Made by a program: the position numbers and the translations under genes
Part shown: positions 11,681-24,640 of the stretch, in pieces
Layout of the letters: each line of letters starts with the position of its first letter
Numbering within the stretch: position 1 is the first letter of the stretch
The notes under the pieces: model-generated
What the model was told of the DNA's origin: nothing
What the model saw: only the letters and a program-made list of their open reading frames with translations
Database searches by the model: none
Source of the DNA: Plectrocnemia conspersa
Taxonomy: Eukaryota > Arthropoda > Insecta > Trichoptera > Polycentropodidae
DNA length: 64,000 bases
Assembly: GCA_009617715.1 (NCBI GenBank)
Contig: VTFK01000094.1
Coordinates: forward strand, 1 to 64,000
Reading direction: 5' to 3'

Positions 11681-13740
11681 CAGCAAAAAATACGTATTTT
11701 TATTGGTTGGAGTTATTTATTTAATATCATATATAATTTAATTTTAGTGTTATTTTATTAATTTTGTAGTAAAGAAACATATATTTTCGTTTCATAACAC
11801 TGAAAAGTTTAAAATACAAATGCTTTATAATATATTTTTTATAATTTTAATTAAAATACGTACTAAAATAATATATTATTAAAGTTAGTACTTTTGATGT
11901 TTTCTCAATTAACTGTATGTTTATTATCATAATTCAAAAGAGAAAATTCTCAATAAGAAACAGTTTGGGAATCATATGCTTTATATATTTACTATCAGCA
12001 ACATAATGCATATTTTGAAAACGAGCATATTTAAAAAAAATAACTTTAATAAATGGCATTTTACTTGTTACAGCTTTACAGTAAAGAAATGTTTTAATTA
12101 AAATCAAAAACTATTATTAAAACGAAACAGTTTATCTGAAATAATTTTAACATCAGAGATCAATGGTATTTTCAAAGCGTTTAGTGTTTGAGAATAATAT
12201 TAAAAGGTACAATGATCTTCGGAACTGTTTTAACTTATTCGATTCTGAAGTATCATAGATTGAATTTGAAAATAGGCTAAAACAGTTAAATCAAAGCATT
12301 AAATACATCGTTTCAGTAAATGAAATTTGAGATTTTGTTGATAGACATAAAAAAAACATAAAAGGATTTTTAAATGTATTTTGAGAGATAAAATAATGTT
12401 GAATTTTATTACTGTTAATTTCTTTAAAGCTGTAAGATGGTTCAATTCACTGAATAGCATAAATTATATTACCTATAGAACCAACAAATATTTAAAACAA
12501 ATAATGTAATAAAAATATCTACATAAAAAATATGCTATTCCGTGAATTAGCTCTTGGTGAAGACAGATACATTATCTGGTAAAAGATAAACAAGTAAAAT
12601 ACCTTGGCAAAATTCAAGCCAAAATGGAAAAATATTAGTTAACAAATTGTATCACGATAGACTTATACCGATTTATTTCGTGTCTGGAAGATCAGAATTA
12701 GTGATTATTTTATAATTATAATTCCGATTGATCACTACAGTTATTTTTTTTTATAGATTTTCCCAATCTCATATTGTGTTAAATAATCAAAATAAAATCG
12801 AGTTAGTTTGATTTGTAAGCTGTAATAATAGTTTATAATTAATAAAATATATATCACTGATTTCAGCCTAAAAGCTCATTAATTACATAGTAGTTGTTGA
12901 TTGTTTTTATCTCACTGTGACGCATTAGGCTAACGCCTGTCATATCGAAACAGTAGACTTACAACAAATAAATAATAGTTAGAATCTTTTTTTAATATAA
13001 TGTGTTTGTCCTAAGAATGTATTAACAGATACGCAAATAACGCTATTCGTATGCGTTTATGATGGAGGAGACTTAGCGAAGATTTAAAAGTGTAAATATA
13101 TTTGTTTATTTCCGTAGCCTCTCTTATAAGAATTTTTGGTTCTCAGTTAAAGCTTGAATTGGATGTTAATACCTTTATTTTTTTTTTTTTATTCCCCGTC
13201 GAAGTTATTTTTTCTATTAGCAATAAGAATAAAAAAAAACGTATTATGACCGATGAAATAGAACGACTGACTTGTGAATTGTAAATCATCATAATCGGTA
13301 CATTTTTATAAATAAATAGCTGATACAACAATATAATTAAAAGTATTGTATTGTACAGCTTAAAAAAAACATTATTTGCAGCGTTGAAAGTAAATAATTA
13401 ACGTTTACATACGCTAGACAAATATTTTAATGTTTTTATGGATACTGTAGGTTTTTTTTATAAAAATTATTGTTATTATATTATAGACAAAAATGTTTGT
13501 TTAGATACCTTTGAATATAGACGTAATTTAATTTTCTGAAATATTTTTTATAAAAAAATTGCATTTTCACAGCGGCCGATGCTTGATAAAAGGGTGAAAT
13601 TGGTTTATCCTGCGTAAAAAACTGTAATAATAAATTTGCACTATATTCACATTTAGAGCATTTTATATATTCTCTTTCATCTTTAAACATTTTATATATA
13701 TATGTATGTATGTACATATAAATACGGGCTCTAATGAGAA
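11681..13740. other. AT-rich spacer with microsatellite
   Basis: AT-rich DNA. A TA/TGTA microsatellite lies near 13692-13720. The overlapping small open frames around 13100-13330 are low-complexity lysine/phenylalanine readings of A/T runs. Confidence 0.5.
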
Positions 13741-14290
13741 AAGATCGATCAAGGGCAGAACGCGTCTCTGAAGATGAATCGTTCTGCTGACACTTTATGC
13801 AAACTACACAGTAGATTAACCGTTAGTTTAGAATGAGTATACATTCAACGTCCTCAATATGGTGACACATGTCACTCTGGGAGGCTATTCTCCAAGTGTA
13901 TACTCTATTAAACTGATAATAGTTAATAATGGCCACTCGGAGCTATGGCTGGGCCTAAGGCAAAAACAATTTCGAGCGGATGGGCGAACTGGCTACTGGA
14001 TTACTACACATGCAAGCTACAATACCACAGCATAATGGTATTATATGGTATGGCATTCACTAGGATAGTTTCGTCTACGGCGAACCACTCAAAGGGGGGT
14101 ATAATTAACACACTTGCTAGACTTAGTACTTGTATAACCGCAGCAAAAGCCATATTTGTGCTCTACGTGTGAGATAGGCTCAGTTTGCCAACAAAGGTGG
14201 ATAGTATATATTCCATGTCCGTTTCGGCGTTTATGAAACTTGCCGCGAAGAAAGAATAGTTTGGCCTAGTTACCTATTGTTTATTCTGAA
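13741..14290. promoter_or_regulatory. GC-richer island, possible conserved non-coding element
   Basis: About 550 bases of balanced composition. The 75-codon open frame inside (13945-14172) has no domain I recognise, no convincing donor or acceptor at its edges, and could be chance. The abrupt composition change at both edges makes the island worth aligning across species. Confidence 0.25.
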
Positions 14291-14639
14291 AGTAACGAGG
14301 CTCTTGAGATAGTAGCGCAGAACAAAAAGTACGTTTAATATCTCTTTATATACATATTAGGAAATAAAAGTTTTTTCTTTCTCTTTATTACGAATATCAA
14401 AGTGTACGTGTGTTTTGTTCAATTGTACTTGAATTAATGTTTTAGAATTTTGTATAACATTTCTAATAAATATTAAATTACAACAATGCTTAAAATAATT
14501 ATATTGTATGCATAAAATTATATGATGCAATAAAAAAGATTATCTAGAATTATCATATACAAATTTTAGAAAATTTTAGAAATAGGATCATTTAACTTGT
14601 TGCCTTAAAAGGCGATGAAAGAAGCAGCAATAGAAGATA

Positions 14640-14935
14640 AAAAGATTGCACAGAAACTGCATTAGTGATAAATGTTGTTGTTGGTCAAGAATACGAACAA
14701 AATCATTGAAAATTTTTTTTGGATTTCAAGAAAGCTTTCGAAACAATATACAGAAGTATAATGTTAAATAAATTATAGATTATAGATTGTTTTAAAATGG
14801 TTTAATAATTATTTAAAAAAGAGAAAGAAAAAAGTGAAAATAAATTATGTTCATTAAAAAAAATATTAAAATCTCACGGTGTATCACAAAGGTCCAAATT
14901 GGGATCGTTGTTATATATAATATTTTTTATTTTAT
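14640..14935 (+). pseudogene. LINE reverse transcriptase fragment, family L1w copy 4 (old)
   Basis: Translating across frames gives the middle of a reverse transcriptase in the right order: FLDFKKAFETIYRSIMLNKL, then WFNNYLKK...KKVKIN, then a decayed form of GVPQGSKLGPLLF. The same blocks appear intact in the copy at 53216-54430, so this is an older member of that family. FLDFKKAF is the first catalytic-aspartate region (motif A) of the polymerase. Several frameshifts and stops are present. The fragment ends where the short repeat at 14936 begins, so the repeat inserted into it or replaced its 3' part. 'L1w' is only my label for this window and does not mean the L1 clade. Confidence 0.7.
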
Positions 14936-15091
14936 TTTTATTAAATCTTCCGTTGTAAGTTTTAATCAAACAGGCGTAAGCCCAATGCGTTACAACGGGG
15001 TAAATCTGTACCAACTGAGTAAGTCAATCAGATGTAATGAATATCTACAAGCAAGTATTAACCACCAGACTTATAGTCTTGGAATATAATT
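14936..15091 (+). repeat. Unnamed short interspersed repeat, copy A
   Basis: Shares a series of blocks in the same order with 49122-49334 and, inverted, with 62224-62475: AATCTTCCGTTGTAA, then GCCCAATG...TTACAA, then AAATCTGTACCAA, then TATTAACCACCAGACT, then a small hairpin (here CCAGACTTATAGTCTTGG). It has no coding capacity. It is not a recognisable tRNA- or 5S-derived SINE. It could be a non-autonomous DNA transposon or Helitron-like element, but no diagnostic end was identified. Confidence 0.7.
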
Positions 15092-15554
15092 TATAACCAA
15101 TATATGTCACTATAACTGGGGTCGTTTTTAATAATATAGCAATAATGAATCAATTTTATCTTTTATTTAAATTCAATAAACCTAATTGATGTTCTTGAAA
15201 AAAATACGACGGTGCATCGGAAACGAGTGTGAATAAATCAACAATAATATATAATTATATTTAGTTTTCGGAATACAATATTATATAATATGTGTGTTAC
15301 ATTAGTTTATTTGTATTTTATAATAATTATTATACGAACAAAACTCTTATTTAAAATATTTTATCTTGAAAAAATGTGTATGTATGTGTATGCCTAAGTC
15401 AAATTGGCGCTTCAATTTTAATATGTGTATTTGTAAGGAACGGCCGTTCTAGTTTATTCTTTGTTCTGTGTGCCACACACATTATTTTACACTGTGACTA
15501 AGCAATTTAGTTATTAATTTAAATTATTGTACAGAACACCTAATAACACATCTT
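15092..15554. other. AT-rich spacer with 12-bp palindrome
   Basis: Contains the perfect palindrome GAACGGCCGTTC at 15438-15449 but otherwise nothing recognised. Confidence 0.5.
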
Positions 15555-15780
15555 TCCTGAGACGTTAATTACACTAGGGATGCCTAGTATTTTTAGAACA
15601 TATACCATTAATTTTCTATAAACGCTATCGAAAGCTTGATAAAAGTCTATATGATATATGGTAGACCTATTGGCTCGGAATCTACACTTAAATTCTCCCA
15701 GTATTTCAATGGCATCTTTGTGCTGCTTAATAGTGAGATCCCTCTAAAGTTACTACAAATTAGTTTAGCCCTTTTTTTTA
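15555..15780 (-). pseudogene. Second LINE type: RTE/R2-like reverse transcriptase fragment
   Basis: The minus strand, read across frames, gives successive reverse transcriptase blocks: CSNFRGISLLS, then DAIEILGEFKCRFRANRSTIYH, split here as EFKC and RFRANRSTI, then YQAFDSVYRKL and LKILGIPSVIN. The wording (NFRGISLLS, GFR.NRSTID, Q.YDSV.R..L) matches endonuclease-reverse transcriptases of the kind common in insect genomes and differs from the L1w family in this window. Frameshifts and missing sequence between blocks show it is a relic. Motif A (the first catalytic Asp) is present in AFDSV; the YADD/FADD box is not in the fragment. Confidence 0.65.
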
Positions 15781-18330
15781 TATGGGAACAATAAATAAAA
15801 TAAATTTCAGCAATAAATAGTGTACATTAAAATATTTTATGTAATTCTACATTGAAATAAATAATAAAACATGGGAAATAATATTATTTTTAGTCATATA
15901 AAGATTTATAGAGGCAATAAAAAATCTTTATATCTAAAAATATAGTATTATTTTACGTTACAAATCAATTTATCAATAATATAAATGTCTTTTATTATTA
16001 TACTCGAATCAGAATTTGAATTATATTAAAGATTAAAACAGCAATATATAAAGGTTAAAATAAGTATTAATATAGTATTTTTAATATATTTATGATATAT
16101 TATATTTTTTGTGATTTACTGTTTAAAAATAGTTCTGGCAAAATGTTCGAATTATTATTGTAACGTATAATATATAAATTTCCATCTAATGTTTATTTTA
16201 TAGCATCATACATTTACAAGATATCTTATTAGTCTTACTTTATGTTAATCACTCCTTTGCTTAATGCAATAACATTGAAATGATTTAAAAATTGTATTTT
16301 AGTTATTATGCGCTTTTGAAGATCGTATCATTTAAAATGTAAGGTGTAGCTTTAATAGGTTTGTTTTTAAGGTATTATTGTTAAAATTTATAAGGTTAGA
16401 TTGTGAAATTTATTCAGAATAATTATAATAAATTCATAAATTATAAAACGGTAAATTCTTTCTTTGAATAATTTAAAACATACTAGAAAACGTTTACTTT
16501 TTACTAGTATAAATTAAGTACTCGCTGTTTATTATTTTTTTTTAGTATTTATTTTAAATCATTAAAAAATATTTTCTGAACTAATTTTAAAATTATTGAT
16601 ATGTATAAAAAAAATAATTTGATTTTTTTTACTGATTTAAAAACAGTATACATTTAACAATTGTGATATAAACAATGTATTATGTAATAGAAAACATTTT
16701 TATTCACATTCGTATGAAAACTATTTAACAGAGCAAGAGTAACCATGATTGGCAGTACAATAGATTGTATAATATAATATTAACACGCCAGTGAAAATAT
16801 ATTTTCTATATCATAAATATATGTATCATACATACATATAGTATTAATTTACTATTTTGATGTAAAATTTTCCTTTAAACATGATTAAAGTGAAATAATT
16901 CAATTCAACAACATAATACACTTGATTTATATTCATATGTGCGCACAGTTGAACGATGAATGTATTTAATATCCTTTCTGCATATACGCAGTATCCTATA
17001 GCCAAAATAAACCCCAAAGAAACATCCACCCTTGTAGTATATCAAAATTCAAGAAAAACGTCTTTCGGTATAATATAATACATGTAAGTGTCCGCTCGGA
17101 CATGAAACAATCTGATAAAAAATAATTGCATGGAAACGATCCAATTCCTTTTTCATTTATATTATAATATTGTATTGCGATGTATCTTAAAACTTTACAA
17201 ATATAAAATAATAGAAAGTCATTCAAACGTAAGATGAATCGATAAGTGTTATCGTTTTATTTAATCGCATTAAGCACTTAATATTTGTGGAGTCCTTTGG
17301 CCACCCCGTGGCCTATATTCAGCTTTTATAAGGACATGTATACTATAAATATCTTACACGAGTTATAATGAGATATAAGGAAATATAATACAGTATAAAG
17401 AGACGCTGAATATTTTTAATTAATCACGGCGCAGATGTTGCTTTTGTATTATTTAAGAATTTTTAGATTTTAATTAGATTTCGCTAAACATACCAATTAT
17501 ATACATAATCAAATGTAAATTTAATTTAATATCAACTAAACACTAGACATCTAAAATTGGACCCTTGTTTAATACAGAGACTGCAATTAAGATTACCTTC
17601 ATCTATTGCGAAGGTTAATAAGGGACCTCATTCACTCGAGATGGATTCAATATATTTAAATGACTGGGAGCTTTGATATAAACTAAATTAAATTAAGTGA
17701 ATATGTTACTATAAAAGCTCTTTAATTTTTGTATTGATGATAAATATATCTAATTAAATGTAAATATATCATTTTATATATATATATATTAATAATGGTT
17801 TGCTTGTCTTACTTACTTATTTAAAAGCGTCTATGGTAATAATTTATTGACATAAATATATTTAATGAACTAATAAAAATCTACATGTGATTCAGTTACC
17901 TTCAGAATCAATTTCCTGAATCCAAGAAACAACTTGATTGAGTCTTTAAATACGAGACACTTCTTAATTTAATTGTCTTGCATTCGTCATGATAAAATCT
18001 AAGCACAAGGCAGAGAAATAATAAAAATAACTCTATAAGTAAATGTTGAAAGATAACATATAACCGGAAACATAAAATAGGAGAAGATGAATACGAAAGC
18101 TATTAAACTATAAAATAAGCAAAAGTAGGTTTGAAAGAAAGTGGAGAAAAAACTACCAATATTTTATGAACTTTAAAAGCTCAATTATTATATTAAATAC
18201 ATTTCATAACAAATAAACTATTATGAAAATGTCGATATTCATTTTATAAATTGGTTATTTTATCAATGCTTTATATCAGATTCCAGCCTCTGGAATTATT
18301 TATATATGAATTTTCATTTACATCAAAGTT
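15781..18330. other. AT-rich spacer
   Basis: Very AT-rich. A TA microsatellite lies near 17777-17791. Small open frames in 16844-17226 show no domain. Confidence 0.55.
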
Positions 18331-19436
18331 GCCTTAAAAAATCCCGCAACAATGCAACCCCTTTATTCTATTTTTCTCCCCGATACATTTTTTCTATCTA
18401 TAAAAGGTCTTTTTTGGACATTTTCTTTGCAAAGTTGGACCATAAGCGTACCCAATACTGAAAGTCAGCATATGCAACGGCAGCAAATAGTGTACATAGG
18501 ACGTTGGTCATGACAGTTTTATAAGCAACTTTCATGCATCGTAAAATTCGTCTGGTGCATGATTTCTTAAAAGAAGGTCAGCATATTACACGGTTTAGCG
18601 TATGCGATGAAAATCTAGTTATAATGCACGAGAAAATTTCCATTTTGTATAATGGAATATTATATTATGATATATCTGTTAATAGAATGTTACAAAATTG
18701 GGTTATAATATTTGTAATAAGGTCTTGACTATATTATAAAATTATTTGTAATGTGTAAATCTAACATTTCTAGACATATTTTTTTGTAAATGTGCTAGTT
18801 AAATTTAATTTATATTTTATGCTATAATGTGTTAATTATCTTTGCACCTACATATTCTTTTTTATTTATTATTACACACATTATCATGGCTACGCTAAAA
18901 TTATCATACAACTAATTTATTTGTGTCTCTTGGATTTTCTAAGCAATGATTTTTTTTCATGGACAAACAGTATTTTTTTTGGGATTGAAAAATGTTATAA
19001 CGATGGTTCACTACCTGTTTGCTCGGAGACGGTATTTTGTTAAGCATGTTTAACGATTGGATAAGAACAAATATTCATTCGTAATTTTTGTAGGCATTGT
19101 GTTTTATTCTATAGTACTTTATTTATGTTAAAAAGTCCACTTCGTTTCTTTGCAAATATAAGGGGAAAATCAACTAAACTTTGTGTGGCTATTTTGCTTA
19201 GTCGCTTTGCAACTTCTTGGGTATTTCGAAATGACGATTTCATTAATGTTTTTTTTTTTTGGAACTGTATTTATGTTCTTATACTGAATTAGAGGGCAAC
19301 TATGTTGAACCCATACAGTCTCTAAGCTGATGAGTTTACACCTCTGACATATACCGTAAACTTTTAGCTTTTTTCAGCAAAATAAAATTATAAAGACAGT
19401 TTAGTTGGTCTTTGTTAATACAAAATATAAATGGCT
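18331..19436. other. Non-coding, possibly retrocopied 3' sequence
   Basis: Slightly richer in GC around 18340-18540. The portion leading up to 19437 stands directly upstream of a polyadenylation signal and an A tract, so part of it may be the body of a retroposed transcript; no protein match was recognised. Confidence 0.3.
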
Positions 19437-19477
19437 AATAAAACTTGTTTTTAAGAAAAAAAAAAAAAAAAAAAAAA
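19437..19477 (+). repeat. AATAAA signal followed by A22 tract
   Basis: AATAAA at 19437-19442 is followed 13 bases later by 22 uninterrupted A residues (19456-19477). That spacing is what a reverse-transcribed polyadenylated RNA leaves behind. A flanking target duplication could not be made out. Confidence 0.4.
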
Positions 19478-19974
19478 TTAATTTTAAAACTTTTATACGA
19501 CATTTTTTCAGTACGATTTGATTTTTTGCAAAGTTATGACACTTTTAAGGTAAAAAAAAAAAATTTTTTTTTTCATACAGAATGTATTTCAATACTTCTA
19601 TACGATACAAAAAATTTAATTTTTAATCTTCAAAGCCAAGCGTTAACTCTTCTGCAAGTCTCAAAATGGCTCGTATGGGGGTCCGGTCGAACTGATACAT
19701 CGCTTGTTTTGAAGCAAAAAACTATTTTTTTTATATTTTATTTAGATGAAGTTTAGGCTTATAAACGTTTCATAAATAGCGAACTTTTCGTTAAAATTTA
19801 AACCTACTGAAATACGAGTGTTTAAGTTTTTAAACTTGTCGCCATTGTGCAAAAAAATTGACACATTGGATTTTACTAGCAAACATATACCGGATGCTTA
19901 AGAATTCTACACTATCACCAAAATTTAACTTTAAATCAAGCTATAAAAGGTTATTAAATAAAATAATAAATATT
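19478..19974. other. Spacer downstream of the A tract
   Basis: Contains another mixed A/T homopolymer run near 19551-19570. The 103-codon open frame here begins within the A tract and is a poly-lysine artefact. Confidence 0.5.
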
Positions 19975-21016
19975 CTATATTATTTATTTATTTATTTTTA
20001 TTTATTTTATTAATTTATTTAGCTTAATAATAGCTAATCTTTACATCTAACAATTTTAGTATACATATATAAAAATTTATAAAAAATACATAACAGAAAG
20101 AAAAAATAAAAATATACAATAATAAAGTCTTAATATTATAATTTATTTATATATGTACGAAGGTGTTTTTTTATTCAATTTATGAAACCCGTTATATTTT
20201 TTTTGTTTCGGATTTCTCTTGAAGACTATTATATAAATCAAAACCTCCGTACATAAAGCAGTACTCGTTTTTTTATACTTAATTATCTTTAAATTTTCTC
20301 TATTTCTAGTATTATATTTTATGTACATCTTTATTTCTTATTAAATACTTATTAAAATATTCTGGTAACATATTATTTTCTAACTTATATATAAATACTA
20401 AAACATTCATACTCAATATTTCTTTGAACATTCAACCATTCTAATCTATCAATCATACTTTTTTACAATTAGTTAACCTATTTTTTTTATTTAAGATTAC
20501 TCTCATTGCCCTATTTTGTAATTTTTGCAACATTTGTTTATCTAATTTATTTAACATATTTAATAGTGTTCAATAATTAAAATGGGGCAATATTATACTA
20601 TTGTAAATTTTTTTTTTTGCTTAATATATTTCTTAATCTAGATAATAAACCTATTTTTCTACTAATTTTTTTTAATATGTAATTACAATGTTCTTTAAAA
20701 ATTTAATTTTGTATCAACAATTACTCCTAAATATTTTATATTATCCACTATTTCTTTACTAGAGTTATTTATTACTATTTTGGTACTATTATCTAACACA
20801 CTTTTTTTATAATTAATAAACATACATTTAGTTTTATTCTCATTTAATTTAAGTACATTATTCTTTAACCATATTTCTAATATACTTAATTCATTATTTA
20901 AATTATTTACAATTTCTTTAATGTTATCACCTATGCAATACATTAATGTGTCATCCGCAAATAGATGAATTTTACATTTTTTCACGTTATTAACTATAAT
21001 TTTCACGTTATTAACG
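19975..21016 (-). mobile_element. LINE family L1w, copy 1, 5'-truncated
   Basis: A truncated non-LTR retrotransposon on the minus strand. Its 3' end is a (TAAA/ATAA)-type tail at about 19975-20020 and a conserved 3' untranslated region, which matches the copies at 43980 and 53216 almost base for base. Upstream lie the reverse transcriptase C-terminus and, at the 5' break, the palm with FADDTLMY. The 5' break falls just before the catalytic box. A 15-base word TTTCACGTTATTAAC occurs at 20980-20994 and again at 21001-21015, so the 5' junction is slightly rearranged. Confidence 0.85.
20695..21006 (-). pseudogene. LINE L1w copy 1 reverse transcriptase, palm fragment
   Basis: About 103 codons in one frame. 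They include the catalytic HLFADDTLMY box (motif C, both Asp residues kept), then EIWLKNNVLKLNENKTKCMFI, the thumb-proximal block, and KYLGVIVDTKLNF. The rest of the protein continues downstream only across frameshifts (homology visible down to 20150). In life this enzyme would copy its own RNA into a nicked chromosomal target; this fragment lacks fingers, motif A and endonuclease. Neighbouring copies allow the true frame to be read: here the LQK-LQNRAMR stretch (near 20510-20545) is in frame, unlike copies 2 and 3. Confidence 0.8.
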
Positions 21017-22300
21017 CTAATGAAAACTATTTTTTAAGTATGTACACATAACTATGCCATTTCAATTTTATGGCAAATACATATATATCAAATGAAATGA
21101 ATTTGCCTTAAAAAGCAATATAGTAATTGAGGATAATTAAAATAATTTTTCTGATTTACGTATATAATTGATATATAATATGATTGACGTTTGTCGTAAA
21201 ATTGCATAATAGGATAATATCGTTTCGGTGGCGATATCAATGCGAAACCATCAATTTACCATATTTATGTAGCGTAATAGGTTTATTAGCGTATAAACGC
21301 CATTAAACAACCATATATGGGACTCGAGCGTCTATTTTCGAAAACGAAGGTATTAATCAAAATTTAACGAGTTGGGAATGACACATTTTTAAAACAGAAA
21401 AGGATGACCCGTTACTTTTATTTCAGCATTAATTTGATTTATGCAGTAAACGACCATGGTGTCAGGTTGAATGTGCGAAAGAATTATATATAATATATTT
21501 TACCGTCCATAATATTAGAATAAACGGAGGGGAATTGCATAAATCATGCAGATGTGCGAGAGTATGGATGATAACGCTTATTGGATAAGATTTTGTCGTA
21601 AACACAATGCTATTTAATTTTGTAAAATTTCAAGAGATTGATAAAATATGTAAATGATCATAAAATTAATAACTAAAACCATTGGAACGAATGTGACGTG
21701 AAACTTTATTCATCCCTTTTTAATGGGTTCATTGCGCAATAATAGATAATTTATATTTGTATAAATAATAGAGTAAACAATACACTATTTATTAATATAT
21801 ATGTTTACTATAAAGTTACTATATAACTATTAATATTTTTTTTAAATTAATATTTGCGTTTTATATCACTCTTGATATTATTTTTATAATATAATGTCAA
21901 ACCATTAAATACTGTGCAATATCAAATAATTGTAACGTTAAATATGCCCGAAGGCTTGACGATTATCTTTGTTGTTTCAGATAAATTGAATATATATAAA
22001 ATTATACCAAGATTTGAAATTCTAAATGTCCTTGTTATGTCAAAGCGATTATGGACATTTACATAACTGTTAATTGCGTCATAAAGATTAATTAAATAAT
22101 ATACATTTTAATCTTATACGGCTTTAAGGGTTATTGCAGTATGTAATTTATTTTTACGCGTATGCTTATGTATGAGTAAACTTATTGTTAATAAGGGTAT
22201 TTGTAAATTAATCTTTTAAACACATCTGGATAATCCTTTGTTAGCATTTGAGGGTTTAGTATTGTTTGCGGGAAATGCTACAAAAATTACCATCAGGGTA
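21017..22300. other. AT-rich spacer
   Basis: No gene or repeat recognised. A somewhat GC-richer patch lies at 21210-21580. Confidence 0.5.
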
Positions 22301-22436
22301 GTTAATATTATAATTTATTTCTTAATGCACGAAGGTGTTTCTTTATTCCATTTAGGAAACCAGCTACATTTTTTTTTGCAGGTTGTCCAAAGGAATATTA
22401 TTATACTATACAAATTCACACCTCCTTATTATTGTT
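22301..22436 (-). pseudogene. LINE family L1w, copy 5, short diverged fragment
   Basis: The stretch aligns with the 3' coding end of the other L1w copies: TATAATTTATTTCT near 22308, then CACGAAGGTGTTT and TTATTCCATTTA (compare 53388-53415). Near its other edge is a decayed form of the codons for GGFDLYN. Substitutions are much denser than between copies 1 to 3, so this copy is older. No open frame survives. Confidence 0.65.
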
Positions 22437-24440
22437 AAATATAACTTAGAAATTGTTTATATTTAGATTATTAAAACTCAAAAGTATGCTATATTTTTAT
22501 AAATATATTTTAATTAAATCTGTATGTTTCAAGAGATATATTTATTCTAAATATATACATATATGTATTTATAATATTGAGAATAAAATATTTTTATTAT
22601 ATGATATTTATATTTTAAGGAAATTTAGTATGATATTCATATATATTATATTTAAATAATTGGTTCATGTCGTATATTATATTATTTTTAATTATTTTAA
22701 ATAAATTGCTGCTCACCTACTTGCATTAAAATATTTTAATAAAATTTTAATTAACATTAAATATAACGTCAATTCCTAATAATTGCTAACTTAATACAGT
22801 TCGAATAAGTTCTTATTCAAATATAATATAACATAGAAATACTGTGGAGAAAGCAGTAACTCATTTAATGTATTTAAAAACTTTTCGCTTTTATACAGCA
22901 AACTTAATAATAAATTGTAAATGTTAAAATTTTATGTAGAATAATTATGATATTTTTTTAAATAGATATGATTTACCAAAAATATTATTTTTTAGTTTAA
23001 TTTATCGTTCGTTCAACATAGATTTCATTCTGTAATTAAATATAAAATGCTAAGATTTTTTAAATATAAAATAATGTTTTTTTTTTATTATTGTAGACTT
23101 TATTATAAGATGACAAGATTTATAAGCTAAATTTTGCAATGGATTAAAGTATCTATGTTAATAGATTATTTTAAACATTTTTTTATAAAGACTCAAGAAA
23201 GATTTAGGTAGTCAATACTTATATTAATTAAAATAATATATGCTTGTTTTACATTCTTTCAGAAATGTTTGTTTCCCTTTTTTATTAAATATAGGATCTA
23301 AGTCCAACAACTTGATGTACACTACGTTGTTGAAAAGTCTGAAATATTTCACTTCTTATTGCGATTATTGTATTTTTTAGATTTTAAATATCGATCACGT
23401 CTATTTCCTTCAAGATGAATATGTAAATAGAGTGATGATCTTTTAGTGGCTTTATATTTTATTTTGATCCTGATTATAAGCTTCTGAACTGGATTAAAAT
23501 AAAAATTTATCGCCACGCATCGAATAAGCATTGTTCGAATTATCCTTTGTAATTATCATACTGTCGCCTAGCTTGCAGCCCTTAAACTAGCTTTTACCAA
23601 AGAGGATGATTTGAAAGTGGAGCTAAAAACTAACGCGATTCTGTAATTTTTTAAGTTTTTTCGTACGACCATTGTAAAATATGTGACTCTACATTTATTT
23701 GTAAAAAAAAATAAAAAAGCCTATTAACAATATGAATTAGCCATAGCTAAAACTATTTTCTATTACTTCCTTAAATTTAAAATTATAGTATATACTTTTG
23801 AACGATATTTATAGAATATTATTTGTTTGTATTCTGTAAAGAAATATATGTTTTGACTGTTATATATTTTAATAATTATTTAATAGATTGAAATATAAAA
23901 TACATGGGACTTGCAATAAAAATTTTACTACCCAAAAGTTATTATCACCCTAAATGAGTCAAGACAAAAACTCCACTGGCGATTATTTCGATGGTTGCTA
24001 ACATAGCTACAATTTTTTTATATCCATTCGATATTTTCTTGAATTAAAATAGCATCATATTTGCCAGCTGAAATTATTGTATCACACAACTTATTGCAGT
24101 GAAGTCAGCAATGCGTATTTCGCTTTATGCCTAGTGGATGCTTTATCTAGTGAAATTAGTTTTTGGTAAGAACCATTTTAATCCCAGGAAAAATTAAAAA
24201 CAACTACACTAATACCTCTTATACATCCATTAGAAACTCCAAAAATGAAATCCCTGCAAATTTATTTTTAAAATAACATTGTAAAGATTGTTAAAGGTGT
24301 TGATTCAATTCAGGAGACATTTTAAGATTTGGGTTCCTTAACATCAATGTTCCAATATTAAGTAATATTTGCAATGCCAATTAAACTAGCTGCTGAAGCG
24401 TTGGTCAATTTTTAATTTTTCATGTATATTTTAAGACAGT
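22437..24440. other. AT-rich spacer
   Basis: Extremely AT-rich to about 23560, then mixed. No convincing gene. Parts of 24090-24440 may belong to the hAT relic that follows, but the translation there is not clear enough to claim. Confidence 0.45.
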
Positions 24441-24456
24441 TGTTAGAGGGTTTTAA

Positions 24457-24640
24457 ATTCCGCGTTATCGAACAAATATCTTGTGTCTTTGGCAAAATTT
24501 CTCTTAATACTAGATTTGCAATCTGCTTCTACAGAAATTTTTGTTAGCATTATTTTTAATAAGTTTCTCGACAAAGACGTTGAATGCAATAAAGTTAAAT
24601 GGAAACTAAACGTGAAGATTCGCAGAAAAAAGATAATGGG
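24457..24640 (+). pseudogene. Possible hAT dimerisation-domain relic
   Basis: One plus-strand frame reads NALSNKYLVSLAKFLLILDLQ followed by SASTEIFVSIIFNKF. This resembles the C-terminal hAT dimerisation block (L.KLAKFLL..P.SSASVERIFS..N) with the conserved S-x-x-x-E spacing. Frame ends soon after and nothing upstream can be assigned with certainty. A chance match is possible. It is a different hAT lineage from the element at 824-2830. Confidence 0.35.

Noticed and set aside
13945..14172. 75-codon open frame in a GC-richer island
   Set aside because: No recognisable domain and no exon boundaries.
19445..19756. 103-codon open frame starting in poly-lysine
   Set aside because: It translates an A22 tract and further homopolymers.
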